Source: an uncultured Cellvibrio sp. (GTDB lineage: Bacteria > Pseudomonadota > Gammaproteobacteria > Pseudomonadales > Cellvibrionaceae). Taken from it: a stretch of DNA of 6,861 nt. Made by a program: the position numbers and the translations under genes. The notes below the pieces were generated by a model that saw nothing but the letters and a program-made list of their open reading frames with translations, had not been told where the DNA came from and made no database searches. Positions 1-4,131 of this stretch are shown here, one piece after another (the stretch's first letter is position 1; every line of letters starts with the position of its first letter). The stretch lies in the NCBI GenBank assembly GCA_946886255.1, contig CAMPIG010000263.1:1-6861 (forward strand), written 5' to 3'.

Positions 1-54
1 AGACGCAATAATCGCCAACAACAGCACCAGGTTGAGGGTGTTGAGTTTTTTCAT
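1..54 (-). CDS. Start of an exported protein (partial, signal peptide only)
   Basis: Read leftward from the ATG at 54-52, the first 18 codons give MKKLNTLNLVLLLAIIAS and the frame leaves the window open. A short basic start (two lysines) followed by a run of leucine, valine, alanine and isoleucine is what a Sec signal peptide or an N-terminal membrane anchor looks like, so the product is inferred to be exported or membrane-bound. The rest of the protein lies outside the window and the function cannot be told. Weak point: the bases just upstream on this strand read CCCTCCTT, the complement of a ribosome binding site, so no Shine-Dalgarno supports the start. The gene is divergent from the dehydrogenase operon at 420. 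Confidence 0.5.
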   Translation of the reverse strand, partial: MKKLNTLNLVLLLAIIAS

Positions 55-419
55 AAGGAGGGAATCGCAACCAACGGCATGCCCTAAGTATTGTAGAAAA
101 ATTGGGGATTGCCACTGAATAAATAAAGAAAATTGCGACAAGAAGTTGATCGAGAAATATTCTCATTGAGAGTAGTAGTCTCATGCCTGTCACGACTGTT
201 GAGCATATTCTGCCGCTTCGTTTTGCGGTCGGGCTACAGGATAGGATAAAAAATTTTCCTGCGATATCGCTTAATCCGCCAATACTTGCACTTTTATCCG
301 CTTAGCTACAAAAAATAATCGTAATTGCCAAAATTCCGTCAACATTTTGATTTTTGCAATGTCAGCTTTTAAAGCGATTCTAAATTTCATTTCCCTATCG
401 TTGTGAAGAGGACATTCGA
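55..419. promoter_or_regulatory. Divergent spacer with several palindromes
   Basis: This 365-base gene-free stretch separates the leftward exported-protein gene from the rightward dehydrogenase operon, so it should carry promoters for both. I see no convincing -35/-10 pair on either strand. It does hold short dyads that could be operators. Alternating GAGA/TCTC half-sites run through 152-183, an imperfect palindrome AGGA...TCCT lies at 243-260, and a perfect 10-base palindrome GCGATATCGC at 261-270. The dehydrogenase ribosome binding site AAGAGGA lies at 406-412. An open minus-strand frame across 271-465 overlaps the dehydrogenase start and is not taken as a gene. Confidence 0.45.
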
Positions 420-1574
420 ATGCTAGCGATGAACTACCGAGGCCCCCAACGTGTGCGGGTTTCACAAAAACCTATGCCCGAAATACTTCACCCGGAAGAC
501 GCCATTGTGCGCGTAACTCGCTCGTGCATTTGTGGCTCCGATTTACATCTCTATAACGGCAACGTACCGGACACACGTGTTGGTATGACATTCGGTCACG
601 AATTTGTTGGTGTGGTAGAAGAAGTGGGCGCTGAGGTGAATAAGATTAAAATCGGTGACAGAGTTATTGTGCCGTTCAACATCGCCTGCGGCCGTTGCGC
701 TTTTTGCAAACAGGGATTATTCGGCAATTGTCATGAATCCAATTCACAAGCGACTGCCGTGGGCGGCATCTTCGGTTACTCACACATCGCAGGTGGTTAC
801 GATGGCGGCCAGGCGGAATACGTGCGCGTGCCCTACGCCAACGTCGGTCCTACAGTCATTCCGCCAGGCATGGACCTTGATGACGCTGTGCTGTTGACCG
901 ACGTCGTACCCACCGGATACCAAGCGGCAGAGATGGGCGGCATCCAGCGTGGCGATACCGTCGTTATTTTTGGCGCGGGACCGATCGGCATTATGGCCGC
1001 GCGTTGTTCGTGGCTATTCGGTGCTGGCCGCGTGATTGTTATCGACCAACTCGATTATCGTTTGGAGTTCGCCAAAAATTACGCGCAATGCGAAGTGTAT
1101 AACTTCAGGTCCCTTGAAGACCCGGTGGTGTTCATCAAGAAAACCACCGACTCACTCGGTGCCGATGTGTGCATTGACGCCGTGGGTGCCGAAGCCGCCG
1201 GCAGTGCCATGCAAACTATTACCGGCCGAAAAATGTTATTGCAAGCCGGCTCAGCGACAGCATTGCAATGGGCCATTAATTCGGTAAAAAAAGGCGGCAT
1301 TGTTTCCGTTGTCGGCGTCTACGGCCCCACCGGAAATCTGGTCCCCATGGGCAATGTAATAAATAAAGGCATTACCTTGCGCGCGAACCAGGCATCGGTA
1401 AAACGGTTACTACCACGCCTGATTGAACATGTGCAAAACGGCATCATCAATCCAAAAGCCTTAATTACTCACCGCATTCCACTCGAAGACGCCGCCGATG
1501 CCTACCGTATTTTTTCGGACAAACTCGACGATTGCATCAAACCGGTACTCATCACGGCCACGGCCAACCAATAA
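420..1574 (+). CDS. Zinc-dependent alcohol dehydrogenase, formaldehyde dehydrogenase-like
   Basis: A 384-residue medium-chain dehydrogenase that should oxidise an alcohol or aldehyde hydrate with NAD in the cytoplasm. Visible marks: catalytic zinc ligands C38 (in CICGSD), H60 and E61 (in FGHEF); four structural-zinc cysteines C90, C93, C96 and C104; nucleotide-binding GAGPIG at 185-190; and an acidic D209 at the end of the next strand, favouring NAD over NADP. The segment FGYSHIAGGYDGGQAEYVRVP (about 119-139) matches my memory of the glutathione-independent formaldehyde dehydrogenase-like branch, and the length is normal for it. The true substrate is not shown by sequence. Start chosen at 420 because AAGAGGA at 406-412 is 7 bases away; M4 at 429 is the alternative. 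It is first in an operon with the 168-residue gene 21 bases downstream. Confidence 0.93.
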   Translation: MLAMNYRGPQRVRVSQKPMPEILHPEDAIVRVTRSCICGSDLHLYNGNVPDTRVGMTFGHEFVGVVEEVGAEVNKIKIGDRVIVPFNIACGRCAFCKQGLFGNCHESNSQATAVGGIFGYSHIAGGYDGGQAEYVRVPYANVGPTVIPPGMDLDDAVLLTDVVPTGYQAAEMGGIQRGDTVVIFGAGPIGIMAARCSWLFGAGRVIVIDQLDYRLEFAKNYAQCEVYNFRSLEDPVVFIKKTTDSLGADVCIDAVGAEAAGSAMQTITGRKMLLQAGSATALQWAINSVKKGGIVSVVGVYGPTGNLVPMGNVINKGITLRANQASVKRLLPRLIEHVQNGIINPKALITHRIPLEDAADAYRIFSDKLDDCIKPVLITATANQ

Positions 1575-1595
1575 ATTTTTGTAGAGGAGAACATC

Positions 1596-2102
1596 ATGGA
1601 AAATTTCGACAACGATCAATCCACATCTCCCGACATGTCACACATCAAAGGCTGGGGAATCGATGCCGATCCGAAAAATGATCCCACTTATCCCATGCGC
1701 AACCGTACAGAAGGCGGCGACAAAGGTCACAATTGGCAACGCCCGCCACTACAGGAAAAAACGGTAGAAGTACTGCACTCCATCGAACGCCCCAATTTAA
1801 CCGCTGTGTTCGGCACCTCCGTACCACCTACCGGCCTCAGCGGCTGGATTCGCCGATGCGCTTTTAAATACAGCGAAGGCAGTTTTGGCCACTGGTTACC
1901 CTTGTTATTGGCGGACAGAGTGGCCGAAGTGGAAGGCGTGATTGATGATCTCTCTCACGGAAACCTGCCAAATATCTGCGCAGAACGTGGGATGAAAGCG
2001 CAGTGGAAACACGATCAACGCACCGTGATGAATAAAGTTACGTTAGGTTTGGGATTGCTGGCGGCGGCGGTTGTGGTGGGTGGTCGTAGTAGGGATCGAT
2101 AA
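1596..2102 (+). CDS. Conserved hypothetical protein, partner of the dehydrogenase
   Basis: A 168-residue protein of unknown function. The N-terminal third is polar and rich in aspartate, asparagine and proline, with GWGIDADPKNDPTYPM at 19-34. The middle has FGTSVPPTGLSGWIRR (72-87) followed by FKYSEGSFGHWLPLLLADRV (90-109), which reads like a folded conserved core. The C-terminus holds a short hydrophobic run at about 148-161 followed by basic residues (GGRSRDR), suggesting a tail that contacts or anchors in the membrane. I recall similar proteins next to this type of zinc dehydrogenase in proteobacteria, but no assigned role. AGAGGAGA at 1583-1590, 5 bases before the ATG, is a strong ribosome binding site. 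The 21-base gap after the dehydrogenase and the terminator just downstream mark it as the last gene of a two-gene operon. Confidence 0.85.
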   Translation: MENFDNDQSTSPDMSHIKGWGIDADPKNDPTYPMRNRTEGGDKGHNWQRPPLQEKTVEVLHSIERPNLTAVFGTSVPPTGLSGWIRRCAFKYSEGSFGHWLPLLLADRVAEVEGVIDDLSHGNLPNICAERGMKAQWKHDQRTVMNKVTLGLGLLAAAVVVGGRSRDR

Positions 2103-2132
2103 TTTTGAAAACGGAATACCGAACTTAAAGAG

Positions 2133-2158
2133 CCGCTGCTTATTTGCAGCGGTTTTTT
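2133..2158 (+). terminator. Rho-independent terminator of the dehydrogenase operon
   Basis: CCGCTGC (2133-2139) pairs perfectly with GCAGCGG (2146-2152) across a six-base loop TTATTT and is followed at once by six T. It begins 31 bases after the stop of the 168-residue gene. Read on the other strand, the same stem is followed by CTCTTT, so it may also weakly stop transcripts arriving leftward from the genes at 2360-3368. Confidence 0.93.
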
Positions 2159-2220
2159 CTTATACGAAGCCACAAGATTCTCCCCTCTCGACACTCAAGT
2201 CTATCTTCATCATATTTTTT

Positions 2221-2280
2221 CCGTACGGGATAAAACCGTAATTTTATTCTGCGAAAAGTTCATTTCTTTACCGTACGGTA
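2221..2280. repeat. Two CCGTACGG palindromes, 50 bases apart
   Basis: CCGTACGG occurs at 2221-2228 and again at 2271-2278, start to start exactly 50 bases. The second copy is extended to the perfect 12-mer TACCGTACGGTA (2269-2280). A further half-site ACCGTA lies between them at 2235-2240. Paired palindromes at a spacing near five helical turns would suit a dimeric DNA-binding protein, but nothing nearby identifies one. Confidence 0.4.
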
Positions 2281-2294
2281 ACTATTTGGTTGAC

Positions 2295-2318
2295 CGCAGG
2301 GTATCTGAAGGCCCTGCG
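2295..2318. repeat. Hairpin, 7-base stem and 10-base loop
   Basis: CGCAGGG (2295-2301) is perfectly complementary to CCCTGCG (2312-2318). It lies 42 bases past the stop of the minus-strand 220-residue gene. Neither side has a T-run, so it is not a standard intrinsic terminator, although it could slow 3' decay of that transcript. Confidence 0.35.
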
Positions 2319-2359
2319 CACCCTAGGGTTAGAAGTGATTATCCAGCCGCGTGGGGGAG

Positions 2360-3022
2360 CTAAACACGAAACTTAGCCAAATGTAGATGGCTGATAAGGT
2401 TTTCAAATACCCTGCGGCCATCGTTGCTGCCCACGTTAAACTTATGTGGGGTATCATCAGACTCTACAGTCTCAGCTCCTCCATCAATCATTGCTTCATG
2501 GAGGGAGTTCATTGGAATTTTGAAGTTTTTATTGTTGCTGAATACATGGAAATTTAAAATTCCTTGTACGCCTAATAATTTTGCCGCTTGCACAATGGCC
2601 TTGCATACACCTTCATAAAGTTTTTTATTGGCTTTAACAATTACATCGCGGCTAATTTGGTGCTCATTTTCAATATTTAGATTTTTCACATATATATCGC
2701 TTATTAAATCGGACGCTTTGACTCCATAGCAGCGCATACCGATTCTCACAGCTGCGACAATATCTTCAGGCTTTTGTGCATCAATCCCAAAAATCCAATA
2801 ATCTTTTTCTATTTTGGCTGCCCATTTCTGAGGTGCTACGCTTTTATCTTTAAAACCTGATATTGAAACGCCGTGTTTAGATTTCCATACGCCAATGTCG
2901 TCATAGCAGGTTCTCAATACAAACTCTTTCTTATCCCTACCGTTATTAAAAATAATGTCTGCGTCAGTCTTGTAAGCTGGGCTTGCTTCTGCAATCGTCA
3001 GAGCTCCCTTCTTCTTTAACAT
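2360..3022 (-). CDS. Hypothetical protein, 220 residues
   Basis: I do not recognise this protein. It is soluble-looking, with no signal peptide, membrane segment or nucleotide-binding loop. The N-terminal half is mixed and lysine-rich, with TCYDDIGVWKSKHGVSISGF at 38-57 and DYWIFGIDAQKPEDIVAAVRIG at about 74-95, which read like beta strands leading into a helix. Residues 127-150 (IVKANKKLYEGVCKAIVQAAKLLG) look helical, and the C-terminal part is rich in asparagine and histidine. The start is supported by AAGGAG (complement of 3032-3037), 9 bases upstream. The stop of the preceding gene is only one base before this ATG, so the pair is very probably one transcript with coupled translation. Base composition is AT-rich compared with the dehydrogenase block (row 2641-2700 has 19 G/C of 60). 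Confidence 0.75.
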   Translation of the reverse strand: MLKKKGALTIAEASPAYKTDADIIFNNGRDKKEFVLRTCYDDIGVWKSKHGVSISGFKDKSVAPQKWAAKIEKDYWIFGIDAQKPEDIVAAVRIGMRCYGVKASDLISDIYVKNLNIENEHQISRDVIVKANKKLYEGVCKAIVQAAKLLGVQGILNFHVFSNNKNFKIPMNSLHEAMIDGGAETVESDDTPHKFNVGSNDGRRVFENLISHLHLAKFRV

Positions 3023-3023
3023 T

Positions 3024-3368
3024 TTATTTGGCTCCTTGATTGCTATCAGCTAATGACTCTGAGGTCCTTGCAAATACATAGCAATCCCCGCCTTGTTCAG
3101 TTATCAACCTATTTGCGTTAATGATCTGCGCACTTCTAGTGGAGTTATCAGTGAACTTTTCTACTTCAAAACTGCAAATATCGTATGTTTCGATTAATTC
3201 CATCTCCTCGCTTTTTAGAAACAATTCAAATTTTTCCTGGGCTATTTGTTGCGATTTCGCAGAGACTAAATAGACACCCAGTATCCAATCAGAGCCATCG
3301 AGGTTCATGGGCGAAAATGGGCTAAGGGAGGCTTTATGATCGAAAATCCAGGTTTTGTTACCATTCAT
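3024..3368 (-). CDS. Hypothetical protein, 114 residues
   Basis: An unrecognised small protein, first of a minus-strand pair with the 220-residue gene that follows after one base. It has no signal peptide or membrane segment. The pattern is WILGVYLVSA (28-37), a likely strand; then an acidic helix-like stretch KSQQIAQEKFELFLKSEEME (38-57); then TYDICSFEVEKF (61-72), and late on GDCYVFARTSES (94-105). This suggests a small alpha/beta fold. The ATG at 3368 has no clear ribosome binding site; the internal M21 has none either, so the longer form is kept. Gene pairs of two small unknown proteins in accessory DNA are sometimes effector and immunity or toxin and antitoxin, but nothing here demonstrates that. 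Confidence 0.65.
   Translation of the reverse strand: MNGNKTWIFDHKASLSPFSPMNLDGSDWILGVYLVSAKSQQIAQEKFELFLKSEEMELIETYDICSFEVEKFTDNSTRSAQIINANRLITEQGGDCYVFARTSESLADSNQGAK
3032..3037 (-). promoter_or_regulatory. Ribosome binding site of the 220-residue gene
   Basis: On the minus strand this reads AAGGAG, 9 bases before the ATG at 3022. It lies inside the last codons of the 114-residue gene, so ribosomes finishing that gene stop almost on the next start. This supports translational coupling and fixes the start of the second gene. Confidence 0.75.
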
Positions 3369-4131
3369 GGTTTGAGTATCCGTATGTACTGGCGATTAGG
3401 ATTTGTGGAATTCTACTATTAACAACTTTGAAATGAGTGAATGTGGTCTAAAAAATTAAAATTTTACCTTTTAACTCATTTTAGAAAATATAGCCTCAAA
3501 AGCGGCTCCGCATTGGGTTGGGTGAGACAGGTTATTGCAGGATTTGTTGAGTTTGGGTATATCTAGGCTTTGCGCTGTTTTGGAATAATAGCCAAAACGG
3601 CCCCTCATCCCTTAGGTCTGCCATCAGCTTGGATCTTTATACCCTTACCGGGAGGGGGCGGCGGCAGGGAAATATCGTGTTATTCGCATTTGCTCCGATG
3701 TCGTCTATTCTTTCATAAACAGAATGTATGGGATTAATCTGTACCCGCTTGGCATATCCTATGGAACAGGTTCATCGGATGATTTGGCTTTTCCGCTGCA
3801 AAAGTTCCTCCTCGTGATTTGACTCGCATCAGGTCCCACTAACTCTACATGATTTTTTGCGCCCCTTACCGGCTATCCAGCCGTACAGCAGTTTCTTGTT
3901 TCGCCTATGCATGATCTGCCTAAAAACCAATACGAAAAGAGCGTAGGCGGGGCGGGGTTCTGATGGCGCGCTGGGGAAGAAGTCGTGGATGTTATATGCG
4001 AAGCGATTTATGTGTTCACATTAAAAGGGTGACTGTAAGAAGGAGAGATTTCCTTTTGCCCAAAGCGAATATTAAATTCTAGATACAGTAGTTTCAACAA
4101 GCCAACCTAACTGATAATCATAGGGTATTTT
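3369..4131. other. Long divergent spacer, no convincing gene
   Basis: These 763 bases separate the leftward pair of unknown genes from the rightward PHP-ATPase gene. No frame on either strand gives a credible protein. Only short pieces are open, such as 3829-3912 on the minus strand and 3963-4082 on the plus strand. Composition is patchy, with G-rich stretches near 3645-3668 and 3943-3958 inside AT-rich DNA, as in decayed or mosaic DNA. A good hairpin sits at 3574-3601 and a small one (CGGCT/AGCCG) at 3870-3883. For the PHP-ATPase gene, a weak promoter guess is TTGCCC (4056-4061) with TAGATA (4080-4085), 18 bases apart. A weak ribosome binding site AGGG lies at 4122-4125. The long leader leaves room for a regulatory or non-coding RNA, but none is shown. 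Confidence 0.45.
3574..3601. repeat. Inverted repeat, 10-base arms and 8-base loop
   Basis: GCTGTTTTGG (3574-3583) faces CCAAAACGGC (3592-3601); nine of ten pairs are Watson-Crick and the tenth is a T-G pair. Neither strand has a T-run after it, so it is not a typical terminator. It is the strongest structure in the long divergent spacer and might be a protein-binding site, part of an RNA leader or the relic of a mobile element end. Confidence 0.5.

Larger units (their letters stand above)
2159..2359. other. Gene-free junction with a cluster of palindromes
   Basis: No credible gene lies here; the longest minus-strand reading after the 220-residue gene ends at a TAA near 2278 and has no start. 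The stretch contains CCGTACGG at 2221-2228, a perfect 12-base palindrome TACCGTACGGTA at 2269-2280, a hairpin at 2295-2318 and a perfect palindrome ACCCTAGGGT at 2320-2329. It sits where conserved operon DNA gives way to AT-rich accessory DNA. Operator, recombination site and chance all remain possible. Confidence 0.4.

Noticed and set aside
271..465. Minus-strand 64-codon frame over the dehydrogenase start
   Set aside because: It overlaps the well-supported start and ribosome binding site of the dehydrogenase and has no recognisable content.
1079..1300. Open minus-strand frame of 73 codons inside the dehydrogenase gene
   Set aside because: It lies fully antisense to a clearly real enzyme gene, has no ribosome binding site and gives a cysteine- and alanine-rich sequence typical of shadow frames. 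The same holds for the frames at 655-897, 1036-1287, 1645-1827, 2424-2618, 4906-5121 and 5054-5245.
2221..2280. CCGTACGG as part of a group II intron domain V
   Set aside because: The remaining domain V features (GAAA loop, AGC triad, bulge) are missing, and no reverse transcriptase is nearby.
2291..2345. Folded stretch that at first suggests a tRNA or tRNA fragment
   Set aside because: It has two short stems but no T-loop GTTCRA motif, no acceptor pairing and no anticodon arm of normal size.
3640..3790. Minus-strand reading with NPIHSVYERIDDIGA, faintly like a small domain of unknown function
   Set aside because: The frame is broken by stops on both sides, and the likeness covers too few residues to call a pseudogene.
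3829..3912. Minus-strand 27-codon frame beginning MHRRNKKLLYGW
   Set aside because: Too short, no good ribosome binding site and no continuation; kept only as part of the mosaic spacer description.
4056..4085. Possible promoter TTGCCC / TAGATA before the PHP-ATPase
   Set aside because: The -10 box matches consensus at only about half its positions and the spacing is 18; it is too weak to list as a separate feature.
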